A DNA stretch of 64,000 nt from Betaproteobacteria bacterium (GCA_016868035.1 VGID01000006.1:1-64000), one strand, 5' to 3'. Counted from the first letter of the stretch, positions 1-8,738 are shown. The notes: generated from the sequence alone by a model not told the origin. Program-made: numbers and translations.

Positions 1-1
1 G

Positions 2-907
2 CAGGCGGGCGCGCGGGCGCGCGGGGCGAGCGCCTACGTATCGCTCGAGCCGTGCGCGCACCACGGCCGGACCGCGCCCTGCGTGGATGCGCTGGGCAGC
101 GCCGGGATCAAGCGCGTGATCGCGGCGATGCGGGATCCCAATCCGCTGGTCTCGGGGAAGGGGATCGCGCGGCTCGAGCAGCAGTCGATTGCAGTCGAGA
201 CCGGCCTGCTCGAGGACGAGGCGCGGGAGCTCAATATCGGGTTCGTTTCGCGCATGACGCGCGGGCGCCCCTGGGTGCGGGTTAAGCTCGCCGCGAGCCT
301 CGACGGGAAAACCGCGCTCGCCAACGGGCAGAGCCGCTGGATCACCGGGGAAACGGCACGACGCGACGGTCATCAGTGGCGCGCTCGCTCGTGCGCCGTG
401 CTGACCGGCATCGGCACCGTGCGCGACGACGATCCCCTGCTCACCGTGCGCGAGGTGGCGACCACGCGCCAGCCGTTGCGCGTGGTCGTGGACAGCAGGC
501 TCGAGATCCCCCTCGACGCGCGGATACTGGACGGCGGCGCGGTGCTCGTGGCCGCGGCGCACGAGGACCGCGGCAAGATCGCCGCTCTCAGGGCGAAGGG
601 CGCGGAGGTCATCGTGATGCCCAACCGCGCAGGAAAGGTCGAGCTCCGCGGCCTGTTCGAGGAGCTCGGAAGACGGGAGATCAACGAAGTGCACGTCGAG
701 GCCGGCTACAAGCTCAATGGATCGCTCCTCGGGGAAGCGCTGGTCGACGAGCTGGTGCTGTACCTTGCGCCGCACGTCATCGGCGACACCGCGCGCGGCA
801 TGTTCCACCTGCCCGAGCTCACGGACCTCGCCGGCCGGCGCCAGCTCCAGATCCGTGATCTGCGCATGGTCGGCGCGGATATCCGCGTGCTCGCGAGGTT
901 CGCATAA
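2..907 (+). CDS. ribD: RibD, bifunctional riboflavin deaminase/reductase (5' truncated)
   Basis: Cytosolic two-domain enzyme that deaminates and then reduces the pyrimidine intermediate of riboflavin synthesis. The window opens inside the deaminase domain: the frame is open from base 2 and shows the second half of the zinc site (EPCAHHGRTAPC), while the upstream HAE motif and the start codon lie outside. The reductase domain is complete, beginning around RVKLAASLDGKT and running to a normal stop. The stop shares bases with the ribE start (TAATG), so the two are translationally coupled. ribE, ribBX and ribH follow on the same strand, giving most of the pathway in one cluster. Only the missing 5' end limits the call. 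Confidence 0.96.
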   Translation, partial: QAGARARGASAYVSLEPCAHHGRTAPCVDALGSAGIKRVIAAMRDPNPLVSGKGIARLEQQSIAVETGLLEDEARELNIGFVSRMTRGRPWVRVKLAASLDGKTALANGQSRWITGETARRDGHQWRARSCAVLTGIGTVRDDDPLLTVREVATTRQPLRVVVDSRLEIPLDARILDGGAVLVAAAHEDRGKIAALRAKGAEVIVMPNRAGKVELRGLFEELGRREINEVHVEAGYKLNGSLLGEALVDELVLYLAPHVIGDTARGMFHLPELTDLAGRRQLQIRDLRMVGADIRVLARFA

Positions 908-1494
908 TGTTTTCGGGTATCGTCGCCGCCGTCGGGCGGGTCGCGCGTGTGACGCAGGCGCCGGGCGGCGTGCGCCTGGGCGTGGACACCGGAAGCCTGG
1001 ATCTCGGCGATGTCGCCCCCGGCGACAGCGTCGCCGTGAACGGCGTGTGCCTCACCGTGGTCGCACGCGCGGGGGATGGGTTCGACGTGGACGTGTCGAC
1101 CGAGACGCTCTCCTGCACGAAGGGCTTTGCCGCCGGCGACCGGGTCAACCTCGAGAAAGCGCTGCGCGCGGCCGACCGCATCGGCGGGCACCTGGTGAGC
1201 GGGCACGTGGACGGCGTGGGCACCGTGACGCGGGTCGAGCCCGCGGGTGACAATCGCGTGTGCTCCGTCGCGGCGCCGTCCGGGCTTGCGAAGTACATCG
1301 CCCGCAAGGGGTCGATCGCGGTGAACGGGGTAAGCCTGACGGTCAACACGGTGGACAGCACCGGGTTCGCGGTGAACCTGATACCCTACACGCTGGCGGC
1401 GACCAATCTCGGCGGGCTTGCGCCGGGGGACCGCGTTAATCTGGAAGTCGACATGCTGGCGAGATACGTGGAGCGCCTGCATGAGATGCGGTGA
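907..1494 (+). CDS. ribE: Riboflavin synthase (alpha subunit)
   Basis: Catalyses dismutation of two 6,7-dimethyl-8-ribityllumazine molecules to riboflavin, the last step of the pathway. The 195 residues form the usual tandem lumazine-binding repeat: [12 protein letters not shown] with GVCLTVV in the first half, and the matching [12 protein letters not shown] in the second. The [11 protein letters not shown] segment between the halves is family-typical. ATG overlaps the ribD stop. The stop codon TGA (1492-1494) lies inside the first unit of a 7-mer repeat array, so the repeat abuts or has replaced the original end. Gene naming varies (ribE or ribC); the function is clear. Confidence 0.97.
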   Translation: MFSGIVAAVGRVARVTQAPGGVRLGVDTGSLDLGDVAPGDSVAVNGVCLTVVARAGDGFDVDVSTETLSCTKGFAAGDRVNLEKALRAADRIGGHLVSGHVDGVGTVTRVEPAGDNRVCSVAAPSGLAKYIARKGSIAVNGVSLTVNTVDSTGFAVNLIPYTLAATNLGGLAPGDRVNLEVDMLARYVERLHEMR

Positions 1495-1571
1495 ATGGTG
1501 AATCGTGAATGGTGAATCAAAAAAGCGGGTAGGCGCAGATCCTGCGGTTTCCCATTCCCCATTTCCCGTTT
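1491..1571 (+). repeat. Heptamer array between ribE and ribBX
   Basis: Left array of four 7-base units (GTGAATG, GTGAATC, GTGAATG, GTGAATC; 1491-1518), an AT-rich then G-rich spacer, and a right array of units like CCCATTC/CCCATTT (about 1551-1571). The right array is not the exact complement of the left but is itself a unit family seen elsewhere (3.7, 4.2 and 7.4 kb). No FMN riboswitch is visible in this gap. Confidence 0.85.
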
Positions 1572-1584
1572 GCGGATTGTTGAG

Positions 1585-2703
1585 ATGACGTCGAGACAGG
1601 ACACCGGTATCAGCTCGATCGCCGAGATCATCGCGGACATCGGGGCGGGCAGGATGGTGGTGCTCGTGGACGAGGAGGACCGCGAGAACGAGGGCGACCT
1701 GCTCGTCGCGGCCGAGTTCGTGACGCCGGAGGTGATCAATTTCATGGCGCGGCACGCGCGCGGGCTGATCTGCCTCACGCTCACCGAGCAGAAGTGCCGC
1801 AGCCTGAACCTGCCGCGGATGGTCTCCAACAACCGCTCGCCGCTCGGCACCAACTTCACCGTCTCCATCGAGGCGGCGGAGGGCGTGACGACGGGCATAT
1901 CCGCCGCCGACCGCGCGCGCACCGTGCAGACCGCGATACGCGCGGACGCCGGTCCCGCGGACCTGGTCCAGCCGGGGCACATCTTCCCGGTCATGGCGCA
2001 GGACGGCGGCGTGCTGGTGCGCGCGGGGCACACGGAGGCCGGCTGCGATCTCGCGCGCCTGGCGGGCCTCGTTCCTGCCGCGGTGATCTGCGAGATCCTG
2101 AAGGAAAACGGCGAGATGGCGCGCTTGCCGGATCTGATCGAGTTCGCCGGGCGGCACAAGCTGCGCATCGGCACCATCGCCGACCTGATACACCACCGCA
2201 GCCGCACCGAGTCGCTCGTCACCAGGGTGTCGGAGCGAGACATCGAGACCGTGCATGGCCGGTTCCGTCTCTACGTCTACAGCGACCGGATCGGGGAAGA
2301 GACGCACCTCGCATTGGTGCGCGGAAAGCCGGGCCCCGGCAAGGAGGTCCTGGTGCGCGTGCACGAGCCGCTTTCGGTGATGGACCTGCTCGATGTGCGC
2401 AGCACGAGCCATTCGTGGAATTTCAACGAAGCGCTCGCCACCGTGGGGCGCGCCGAATGCGGGGTCATCGTGCTGCTGCACCGGCGCGAGACCGCCGAGG
2501 AGCTGCTCGAGCGCACGCGCCCGCGGGGGCCCGAGGCGGCGGCGTCCCGCGTCGTGCTCAGGAACTACGGCATCGGCGCGCAGATCCTCAAGGACGTCGG
2601 GGTGCAGAAGATGCGGCTGATGGCGCTTCCGCGCCGCATGCCGAGCATGGCGGGCTTCGATCTCGAGGTCACCGGCTATCTCGAACCGGGCGGGAAGTCG
2701 TGA
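1585..2703 (+). CDS. ribBX: RibBX: DHBP synthase fused to degenerate GTP cyclohydrolase II-like domain
   Basis: The N-terminal ~200 residues are 3,4-dihydroxy-2-butanone-4-phosphate synthase, which makes the four-carbon unit for lumazine: [11 protein letters not shown] binds metal and substrate, and [16 protein letters not shown] is intact. The C-terminal domain looks like GTP cyclohydrolase II, but the three zinc cysteines are absent: the usual VHSECLTGD...CDCG stretch reads [20 protein letters not shown], and the arginine finger region is eroded. This matches the RibBX variant described in Proteobacteria, so GTP cyclohydrolase activity must come from another gene outside the window. ATG at 1585 is preferred over an in-frame TTG at 1570 that lies in repeat DNA. 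The TGA stop is inside a heptamer repeat unit. Confidence 0.9.
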   Translation: MTSRQDTGISSIAEIIADIGAGRMVVLVDEEDRENEGDLLVAAEFVTPEVINFMARHARGLICLTLTEQKCRSLNLPRMVSNNRSPLGTNFTVSIEAAEGVTTGISAADRARTVQTAIRADAGPADLVQPGHIFPVMAQDGGVLVRAGHTEAGCDLARLAGLVPAAVICEILKENGEMARLPDLIEFAGRHKLRIGTIADLIHHRSRTESLVTRVSERDIETVHGRFRLYVYSDRIGEETHLALVRGKPGPGKEVLVRVHEPLSVMDLLDVRSTSHSWNFNEALATVGRAECGVIVLLHRRETAEELLERTRPRGPEAAASRVVLRNYGIGAQILKDVGVQKMRLMALPRRMPSMAGFDLEVTGYLEPGGKS

Positions 2704-2800
2704 ATCGTGAGTCGTGAGTCGTGACTCGTGAAGCGTAAGCCGGAAGACGAGAAGCCAGCCCGTTAACGCAAGGGTTTTCTCGATTCACGATTCACGGATT
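2698..2800 (+). repeat. Inverted heptamer arrays between ribBX and ribH
   Basis: Left array of units of the form CGTGANTC (2698-2735, e.g. GTGAATC, GTGAGTC, GTGACTC), a spacer, and an inverted right array GATTCAC/GATTCAC at about 2780-2797. The left array carries the ribBX stop codon; the right array ends 5 bases before the ribH GTG start. Confidence 0.85.
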
Positions 2801-2805
2801 CTGAA

Positions 2806-3282
2806 GTGGCGCGTAGCAACGACATTGTGGAGCTCGAACCCGCCCACGGCGGCGCGGGGCTGCGGATCGGCATCGTGATGAGCCGCTTCAATCCCGAGGT
2901 CGGGGAGGGCCTGCTCGCCAGCTGCAAGGCGGCGCTGGTGAAAGAGGGCGTGCGCGCTCCCGACATCCATCTCGTCACCGTGCCGGGTGCTCTCGAAGCG
3001 CCGCTCGCGCTGCAGAAGATGGCGAACTCCGGCAAGTACGACGCGCTGATCGCGCTGGGCGCGGTGGTCCGCGGCGAGACGTATCATTTCGAGGTCGTCG
3101 CCAACGAATCCGCGAAGGGGATCACGGCGGTCATGCTCGATACCGGCGTGCCGATCGCCAACGGCATCCTCACGACCGAGGACGATGACCAGGCCCTTGC
3201 GCGCGCCGGACAGAAAGGCGCGGAGTGCGCACGGGCCGCGATCGAGATGGCGAACCTCCTCAGGAAGCTCGATGAAGACTAG
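2806..3282 (+). CDS. ribH: 6,7-dimethyl-8-ribityllumazine synthase
   Basis: Condenses the pyrimidine diamine with dihydroxybutanone phosphate to lumazine, the substrate of RibE; normally assembles into pentamers or icosahedral shells. The 158 residues match the family length. Visible signatures are [13 protein letters not shown] near the N-terminus, [15 protein letters not shown], the loop [17 protein letters not shown] with the catalytic His, and [13 protein letters not shown]. The start is GTG at 2806, directly behind a repeat array, with no strong ribosome-binding site visible. The 3' end overlaps the nusB start by 11 bases (ATGAAGACTAG), so nusB is probably translationally coupled. Confidence 0.97.
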   Translation: MARSNDIVELEPAHGGAGLRIGIVMSRFNPEVGEGLLASCKAALVKEGVRAPDIHLVTVPGALEAPLALQKMANSGKYDALIALGAVVRGETYHFEVVANESAKGITAVMLDTGVPIANGILTTEDDDQALARAGQKGAECARAAIEMANLLRKLDED

Positions 3283-3745
3283 CCGCCGCCGCTCGCGCGA
3301 GTTCGCGCTGCAGGGCCTCTACCAGTGGCAGCTCGCGCGCACCGCGCCCGAGAGCATCGCCCGCCAGCTCGCCGAGGCGAAGGGATTCGAGAAAATTGAC
3401 GCGGACTACTTCAGCGCGTTGCTCACCGGCACGATTGCGGCGGCGCCCGAGCTCGAGCGCGAGATCGCGCCGCACCTCGACCGCGGATTCGGGGAGCTGA
3501 GCCCGGTCGAGCGCGGCATCCTGCTGATTGCCGGCTTCGAGCTCATGCACCGGCAGGACGTCCCGTACCGGGTGGTGATCAACGAGGCGATCGAGCTCGC
3601 GAAGAGCTACGGCGGCACGCAGGGCCACAAGTTCGTGAACGGCGTGCTCGACAAGCTCGCGCCGAAGTTGCGCGGGCCGGAGCGGGAAAGAGGGAAAAAG
3701 GAAATGGGAAATGGGGAACAGGAAACGGGCGACACGAGGTCGTAA
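3272..3745 (+). CDS. nusB: Transcription antitermination factor NusB
   Basis: All-helical RNA-binding protein of the rRNA antitermination complex (with NusE/S10, boxA RNA). The ATG at 3272 gives [20 protein letters not shown], the standard N-terminus; longer in-frame starts lie inside ribH. Family signatures [41 protein letters not shown] and [10 protein letters not shown] are present. The last ~18 codons ([14 protein letters not shown] and just before) are encoded by a 7-mer repeat array (GGAAATG, GGAAATG, GGGAACA), so the normal end after LAPKLRG has been extended by repeat DNA. The core of the protein is unaffected. Confidence 0.95.
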   Translation: MKTSRRRSREFALQGLYQWQLARTAPESIARQLAEAKGFEKIDADYFSALLTGTIAAAPELEREIAPHLDRGFGELSPVERGILLIAGFELMHRQDVPYRVVINEAIELAKSYGGTQGHKFVNGVLDKLAPKLRGPERERGKKEMGNGEQETGDTRS

Positions 3746-3858
3746 CTCGTAAAATTGTGAATCGCAAATCAGAGAAAGTGGTCAAAGCCGTTTAGCTGCA
3801 GCGGCGAGTTGCGAGGATTGTTCGATTCACGATTCACCATTCACGAATCACGGGATTT
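3688..3858 (+). repeat. Heptamer arrays overlapping the nusB 3' end
   Basis: Left array of GGAAATG-type units (about 3696-3730) lies inside the nusB reading frame and is followed by GTCGTAACTCGTAA-like units. After about 75 bases of spacer an inverted array of GATTCAC/CATTCAC units occupies 3822-3858, ending just before the next gene. Left and right arrays belong to related but not identical unit families. Confidence 0.8.
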
Positions 3859-3861
3859 GAG

Positions 3862-4119
3862 ATGGACGAGAAAGTCAAGAAACGGATCGTCATGTTCTAC
3901 CTGGCGGGCATCGTCAATGCCTTTCTCGGACTCTATGTCCTGATCGAGGGTTCCGCGTTCCTCGGCCGGGACACTGCGCGCCTGCTCGCGCTGTTCTTCC
4001 TGGTTTTCGCCGCGGTGGACTTCTGGTTCCCTTCCGCTATCAGGAAAAAGTGGCTCAAGGAGCAGGCGCAGCTCAAGGCGCAGGCCCGAAAAGAAGGCGT
4101 GACGCGCAATGAGCGATGA
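3862..4119 (+). CDS. Small two-helix membrane protein, function unknown
   Basis: An 85-residue protein with a short charged N-terminus (MDEKVKKR), a first hydrophobic helix (about residues 9-28), a short loop and a second helix (about residues 39-57), then a basic Lys/Arg-rich C-terminal tail (RKKWLKEQAQLKAQARK). This predicts a small inner-membrane hairpin with both ends cytoplasmic. It sits between nusB and thiL on the same strand. No family name can be assigned from the sequence. ATG start at 3862 follows a repeat array with GGGATTTGAG upstream as a weak ribosome-binding site. Coding is supported by the sensible membrane topology and the lack of a competing frame. Confidence 0.75.
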   Translation: MDEKVKKRIVMFYLAGIVNAFLGLYVLIEGSAFLGRDTARLLALFFLVFAAVDFWFPSAIRKKWLKEQAQLKAQARKEGVTRNER

Positions 4120-4182
4120 GTGACGTCGAAGGAACTGCAGAGAGTGGTGAGCTGTCGTTTCCTTCGGGTTGAGTCGCCGGCT

Positions 4183-4213
4183 AAACCCATTTCCCATTTC
4201 CCATTACCGATTG
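4183..4213 (+). repeat. Short heptamer array upstream of thiL
   Basis: Three to four 7-base units of the CCCATTT/CCCATTA type (about 4187-4207) lie immediately upstream of the thiL GTG start. It is the same unit family as the right array of the ribE-ribBX element. Confidence 0.7.
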
Positions 4214-4220
4214 TCCTGGC

Positions 4221-5186
4221 GTGCCGCTCTCCGAGTTCGAGGTGATCCGGCGTTATTTCACCCACCCGGCGCCGGGTGCGCGCCTCGGCGTGGGCGATGA
4301 TGCGGCGATCGTTGCCGCACGCCGCGGCATGGAGCTGGTCGTGACGACCGACATGCTGATCGCGGGACGGCATTTCGTTCGCGGGACCGACCCCCGCAGG
4401 CTCGGCCACAAGGCCCTTGCCGTGAACCTCTCGGACATGGCCGCGATGGGCGCGGCTCCGCGCTGGGCGACGCTCGCGCTCGCATTGCCGCAAGCCGATG
4501 CGCGCTGGCTGGCCGCGTTCTCGGCGGGGTTCATGGCCACCGCACGGCGGAACAGGGTGGCGCTGGTGGGAGGCGACACCACGCGCGGCCCGCTCGCGAT
4601 ATGCGTGCAGGTGATCGGCGAAGTGCCGCGAGGCCGGGCGCTCACGCGCGACGGCGCGCGCGCGGGCCACGACATCTGGGTATCGGGTACGCTCGGGGAC
4701 GCCGCGCTCGCCGTCGCTGCAGCGCGCGGAAAGCTGAAGCTCGCCCCCTCCGACCGCGCGCGCGTGCAATCGAGGCTCGACGCGCCCCGGCCCCGCGTCG
4801 AGCTGGGGCAGCGGCTGCGCGGTGTCGCGGCGAGCGCAATCGACATCTCCGACGGCTTGCTCGCGGACCTCGGCCATATCTGCGAGCGCTCGGGCGTCGC
4901 GGCCGTGATCGAGTTCGAGCGCGTCCCGCGTTCGGCCGTGTTGCGCAAGCACCTCGACCGGCCGGCTGCGCGCGCGGCGCTGCTTGCCGGGGGGGATGAC
5001 TACGAGCTTCTCTTCACGGCGCGCCGGTCGCGACGCGCGGCGATCTCGCGTCTTGCGCGGCGCGTGAAGGCCAGGCTTACCCGGATCGGGCGTACGGTGA
5101 AGGCGGGAGGCGCGCGCGTCACCGTGCTGGGACGCGACGGCAGGCCGCTGCGGGTCGAGGAAACGGGTTTTGACCACTTCGCCTGA
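4221..5186 (+). CDS. thiL: Thiamine-monophosphate kinase
   Basis: ATP-dependent kinase converting thiamine monophosphate to thiamine diphosphate. The 321 residues show the AIR-synthase-like fold signatures of ThiL: VGDDAAIV and TTDMLIAGRHF near the N-terminus, ALAVNLSDMAAMGAAP, the phosphate loop LVGGDTTRG, ISDGLLADLGH, and GGDDYELLF near residue 260. GTG at 4221 gives MPLSEFEVIRRYF, the normal start for the family. The 3' end overlaps the pgpA reading frame by up to 17 bases, an arrangement usual for thiL-pgpA in Proteobacteria. No defect is visible. Confidence 0.97.
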   Translation: MPLSEFEVIRRYFTHPAPGARLGVGDDAAIVAARRGMELVVTTDMLIAGRHFVRGTDPRRLGHKALAVNLSDMAAMGAAPRWATLALALPQADARWLAAFSAGFMATARRNRVALVGGDTTRGPLAICVQVIGEVPRGRALTRDGARAGHDIWVSGTLGDAALAVAAARGKLKLAPSDRARVQSRLDAPRPRVELGQRLRGVAASAIDISDGLLADLGHICERSGVAAVIEFERVPRSAVLRKHLDRPAARAALLAGGDDYELLFTARRSRRAAISRLARRVKARLTRIGRTVKAGGARVTVLGRDGRPLRVEETGFDHFA

Positions 5187-5673
5187 ACCGGCCGGCACGT
5201 TGTCATGGCGCTTTGTGCTCCGGCATCCGGCGCATTTCATCGCTTCCGGCTTCGGAGTCGGGCTCGCGCCCGTCGCACAGGGCACCTTTGGCACCCTGCT
5301 CGCGCTGCCGCTGTACTGGCTGCTCGCGCCGTGGCTCGACCCCGTCGCGTTTCTGCTGCTCACGGCGCTGCTCTTCGTGCTCGGCGTCTGGGCCTGCGGG
5401 GTGACGGGGCGCGACCTCGGGGCCGCCGACCATGGGGGGATGGTGTGGGACGAACTGGTAGGGTTTCTGCTGGTCCTGTTTTTCGTCCCGGCCACGCCGG
5501 CCGCGCAGGCCGCAGCCTTCTTGCTGTTCCGCGCCTTTGACATCCTCAAGCCGCCGCCGATACGCTGGCTCGAGCGGGGACTGCCCGGGGGCTGGGGCGT
5601 GATGGCGGATGACGTGATGGCCGCCTTTTATACGCTGCTCGTGGTGGCGATCTACAAATTCATGGTGGGGTGA
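5170..5673 (+). CDS. pgpA: Phosphatidylglycerophosphatase A
   Basis: Integral inner-membrane phosphatase that makes phosphatidylglycerol from phosphatidylglycerophosphate. Family motifs are clear: SGFGVGLAPVAQGTFGT near residue 30, VWDELVGF, FDILKPPPI, and the C-terminal GWGVMADDVMAAFY carrying the paired acidic residues. Three to four hydrophobic helices are visible across 167 residues. The 5' end is uncertain: TTG at 5170 overlaps thiL, and a second in-frame TTG at 5200 would also serve; neither has a strong ribosome-binding site, so expression is probably coupled to thiL translation. pncC begins 8 bases after the stop. Confidence 0.95.
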   Translation: MTTSPEPAGTLSWRFVLRHPAHFIASGFGVGLAPVAQGTFGTLLALPLYWLLAPWLDPVAFLLLTALLFVLGVWACGVTGRDLGAADHGGMVWDELVGFLLVLFFVPATPAAQAAAFLLFRAFDILKPPPIRWLERGLPGGWGVMADDVMAAFYTLLVVAIYKFMVG

Positions 5674-5680
5674 CCGGAGC

Positions 5681-6202
5681 ATGCCCGATCGCGTTCTGTA
5701 CGGTCTCGCCGAAACGCTCGGCGCGCAACTGAAGGCGCGGGAGCTCATGCTGGTGACCGCCGAGTCCTGTACCGGCGGCTGGATCGCCGAGGCGGTAACG
5801 ATGGTCTCGGGCAGCTCCGAGTGGTTCGAGCGCGGCTTCGTCACCTATACCTACATTTCCAAGCGCGAGATGCTGGGCGTGGACGGCGACACCCTGGGCA
5901 GGCACGGCGCGGTGTCCGAGCCGGTGGTGGGTGAGATGGCGCAGGGCGCGCTCGAGCGCAGCCACGCCCAGGTCGCAGTCGCGGTGAGCGGGGTGGCCGG
6001 GCCGACCGGCGGCATGCCGGACAAGCCGGTCGGAACCGTGTGCTTCGCATGGGGATTCCGGGGCGGCACGATGCATGCCGAGACGGTGCGGTTCTCCGGC
6101 GACCGCGAAGCGGTGCGCCGCCAGTCGGTGGAGCATGCGCTACGGGGCGTCCTTGCCCTGCTTGCACGCGAGGAGCAAGGCGCGCGCGGTGAGCGGAAAT
6201 GA
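5681..6202 (+). CDS. pncC: Nicotinamide-nucleotide amidohydrolase (CinA C-terminal domain type)
   Basis: Hydrolyses NMN to nicotinic acid mononucleotide in the pyridine nucleotide salvage cycle. The 173-residue protein is the stand-alone CinA C-terminal domain: AESCTGGWIAEAVT near residue 28 contains the nucleophilic Ser-Cys region, followed by FVTYTYISKREMLGV, SGVAGPTGG and PVGTVCFAW. The N-terminal MoCF-like domain of longer CinA proteins is absent, as expected for PncC. It lies directly upstream of recA, the placement common in Proteobacteria, 8 bases after pgpA, so it closes the rib-nusB-thiL-pgpA run. Confidence 0.95.
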   Translation: MPDRVLYGLAETLGAQLKARELMLVTAESCTGGWIAEAVTMVSGSSEWFERGFVTYTYISKREMLGVDGDTLGRHGAVSEPVVGEMAQGALERSHAQVAVAVSGVAGPTGGMPDKPVGTVCFAWGFRGGTMHAETVRFSGDREAVRRQSVEHALRGVLALLAREEQGARGERK

Positions 6203-6275
6203 CCGTTTCAGATGCCGTCAACTGGGAGCCGGCGGCGAGCGTTTACACCGGTACCGGCGGCGGTTGCGCGCGGCG

Positions 6276-6304
6276 CGCGTTCGGTGCGGCGGGTGGTTTA
6301 AAAT
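6276..6304 (+). promoter_or_regulatory. Possible recA promoter
   Basis: A -10-like TAAAAT at 6299-6304 stands in otherwise GC-rich DNA 33 bases before the recA ATG. The expected -35 window (about 6276-6281) has only a weak match. No LexA-type CTGT-N8-ACAG box is visible in the 134-base gap, so SOS control cannot be read from this sequence. Confidence 0.35.
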
Positions 6305-6336
6305 AGCAGCTACATCCAACAAGGAATCCATACATC

Positions 6337-7386
<1,050 letters not shown>

Positions 7387-7390
7387 GAGC

Positions 7391-7492
7391 CCGGTGAACG
7401 GTGAATCGTGAATGGTGAATCGTGAATTGCCGCGCGGCGCGCGCTGACGTTTCCATTCCCCATTTCCCATTCCCCATTCCCGCTCTGCCGGT
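7391..7492 (+). repeat. Inverted heptamer arrays between recA and recX
   Basis: Left array GTGAACG, GTGAATC, GTGAATG, GTGAATC, GTGAATT (7393-7427), a GC-rich spacer containing GCGCGCGGCGCGCGC-like sequence, and a right array CCATTCC, CCATTTC, CCATTCC, CCATTCC (about 7450-7482). recX starts 7 bases later with no recognisable Shine-Dalgarno, so this element forms the whole recX leader. Confidence 0.88.
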
Positions 7493-7498
7493 TCTTGG

Positions 7499-7939
7499 AT
7501 GGCTGTGAGCCTGCGGGCGCGGGCGCTCAAGCTGCTCGCGCGACGCGAGCACTCGCGCGCGGAGCTCGCGCGCAAGCTCGCTCCTCACGCCGCGGATCCC
7601 GAAGAGCTGGAGTCCCTGCTCGACCTGCTCGAGCGGTGCGGCTGGCTCTCCGAGGCAAGAGTGGTCGAGCAGGTGGTCCACTCGCGGCGTTCCCGGTTCG
7701 GCCTGCGGCGCATCGAGCGCGAGCTCGCGCAAAAGGGCGTGTCGTTGGAAGCGATCGCCGCGGCGCTGCCGGAGCTGCGTGCGGGGGAGCTCGCCGCCGC
7801 GCGCACGGTGTGGCGCAAGAAATTCGGCCGCCAGCCGCGCAGCATGGCGGAACGCGCGCGGCAGGCGCGCTTCCTGCAGGGCCGCGGGTTTGCGCCCGAT
7901 GTCGTGTACAAGGTGATCAAGGGCGTCGACGAGCAGTGA
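7499..7939 (+). CDS. recX: Regulatory protein RecX
   Basis: Small helical protein that binds RecA filaments and limits their extension. 146 residues in three tandem three-helix repeats: SLRARALKLLARREHSRAEL opens the first, LLERCGWLSEARVVEQVVHSRRSRFGLRRIERELAQKGV spans the second, and RQARFLQGRGFAPDVVYKVI closes the third; all are family signatures. It follows recA and precedes alaS as in many Proteobacteria. The leader is repeat DNA without a clear ribosome-binding site. The TGA stop (7937-7939) touches the next repeat array (AAGGCGG units). Confidence 0.94.
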   Translation: MAVSLRARALKLLARREHSRAELARKLAPHAADPEELESLLDLLERCGWLSEARVVEQVVHSRRSRFGLRRIERELAQKGVSLEAIAAALPELRAGELAAARTVWRKKFGRQPRSMAERARQARFLQGRGFAPDVVYKVIKGVDEQ

Positions 7940-7996
7940 AGGCAGAAGGCGGAAGGCGGAAGGCGGAAGGCGAGGGGCGCTCGTCACCAGTCACGA
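7936..7996 (+). repeat. Heptamer array downstream of recX, interrupted by an insertion
   Basis: Units AGGCAGA, AGGCGGA, AGGCGGA, AGGCGGA follow the recX stop (7940-7970). A second family, GTCACCA GTCACGA, begins at 7983 and is interrupted at 7996; it resumes as GTCACGC at 8264 on the far side of the palindromic element. Joining the two sides restores a continuous heptamer run, which defines the insertion point. Confidence 0.8.
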
Positions 7997-8260
7997 GAAC
8001 CTATTTCATATATAGGCGCGTGATGCGTTGCGGCCAGGACGGACCGGATGCAAGGCGCCCGACGAAGGCCATATGTCGATATGGTCCAGGAGGGCAACGA
8101 CGCAGCCGGCCGTCCTGGCCGCAACCCGCAGGGACGGGGCGATCTGGGCGCATTTCTTCGTCGGGGACCCTCGAAATATCGACATATTCCTTCGGGCCCT
8201 CCTCCTCGAACTGCGCCCACATCGCCTCCGTCGCACACGTGCCTATATATGAAATAGGTT
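7997..8260 (+). mobile_element. MITE-like palindromic element with ~20-bp terminal inverted repeats
   Basis: The ends carry a perfect inverted repeat: AACCTATTTCATATATAGGC at 7998-8017 and its complement at 8241-8260, with the match continuing imperfectly inward (CGTG after one mismatch). CGA flanks both sides (7994-7996, 8261-8263), a candidate 3-base target duplication. Internally a second inverted pair (8027-8042 and 8110-8125, GTTGCGGCCAGGACGG) and a third, weaker pair around ATATGTCGATAT (8071-8082) and ATATCGACATAT (8186-8197) predict a branched, highly folded single strand. No gene is inside, so any transposition would need an enzyme from elsewhere. No other copy occurs in this window, so mobility is inferred. 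Confidence 0.7.
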
Positions 8261-8280
8261 CGAGTCACGCATTGATCGTT

Positions 8281-8637
8281 ATGGCGACCAGAGGGTATGC
8301 GCTAGTGCTGGTAATGGCCGGAGCCTTGGTCGCCGGCGGCTGCGACTATTCTCCCTTCGGCTACACGCCGATCGGGGAGATCGTGGCTGCGCCCGCCCGC
8401 TTCGAGGGGGCCGAAGTGAAGCTGAAAGGCCGGGTCACGGACGTCGTGAAGCTCCCCGTCATCGAATTCAGGGCCTACACGATCCGGGACGATACCGGCT
8501 CGATCACGGTGGTCACGCGCTCGGAGCTGCCTGCCTCCGGAGCGCAAGTCGCGCTGAGGGGCACGGTGAAGAGCGCGGTGATCATCGGCGGAGAGTCGCT
8601 CGGGCTGCGTGTGGAAGAATCGCAGCGATTGCGGTAG
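8281..8637 (+). CDS. Putative OB-fold lipoprotein
   Basis: A 118-residue secreted lipoprotein of unknown role. The N-terminus has a basic start (MATRGYAL), a hydrophobic stretch and a lipobox VAGGC, so Cys at about residue 20 would be lipidated. The mature part (GEIVAAPARFEGAEVKLKGRV, then YTIRDDTGSITVVT and ALRGTVKS) reads as a small OB-fold domain of the kind seen in periplasmic nucleic-acid/ligand-binding (BOF-like) proteins: 'parameter' strands, a DDTGSI turn and a closing VxLRGTV strand. ATG at 8281 is chosen because the lipoprotein signal begins there; upstream is the palindromic element. Its ligand is unknown. Confidence 0.8.
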   Translation: MATRGYALVLVMAGALVAGGCDYSPFGYTPIGEIVAAPARFEGAEVKLKGRVTDVVKLPVIEFRAYTIRDDTGSITVVTRSELPASGAQVALRGTVKSAVIIGGESLGLRVEESQRLR

Positions 8638-8649
8638 ATTCTGCTAAAA

Positions 8650-8738
8650 CGGTAAACGGTGAACGGTGAACGGAGAATCGCAGCCAGTTCATTTCGCATT
8701 TTCAGTTCACCGTTGACCGTTCGCCATTCACGGAATTT
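8650..8738 (+). repeat. Inverted heptamer arrays upstream of alaS
   Basis: Left array of GGTAAAC/GGTGAAC units (8650-8675), spacer, and an inverted right array TTCACCG TTGACCG TTCGCCA TTCACGG (8705-8733). The right array ends 6 bases before the alaS ATG, replacing the usual leader. Confidence 0.88.

Noticed and set aside
1495-1584. FMN riboswitch upstream of ribBX
   Set aside because: The gap is filled by heptamer arrays; none of the conserved RFN core elements is recognisable.
706-2481. Long minus-strand open frame opposite the ribD-ribE-ribBX genes
   Set aside because: Antisense shadow of high-GC coding DNA: no family signature, and plus-strand genes here are unmistakable.
6203-6336. LexA/SOS box upstream of recA
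   Set aside because: No CTGT-N8-ACAG-like palindrome found; only a -10-like TAAAAT.
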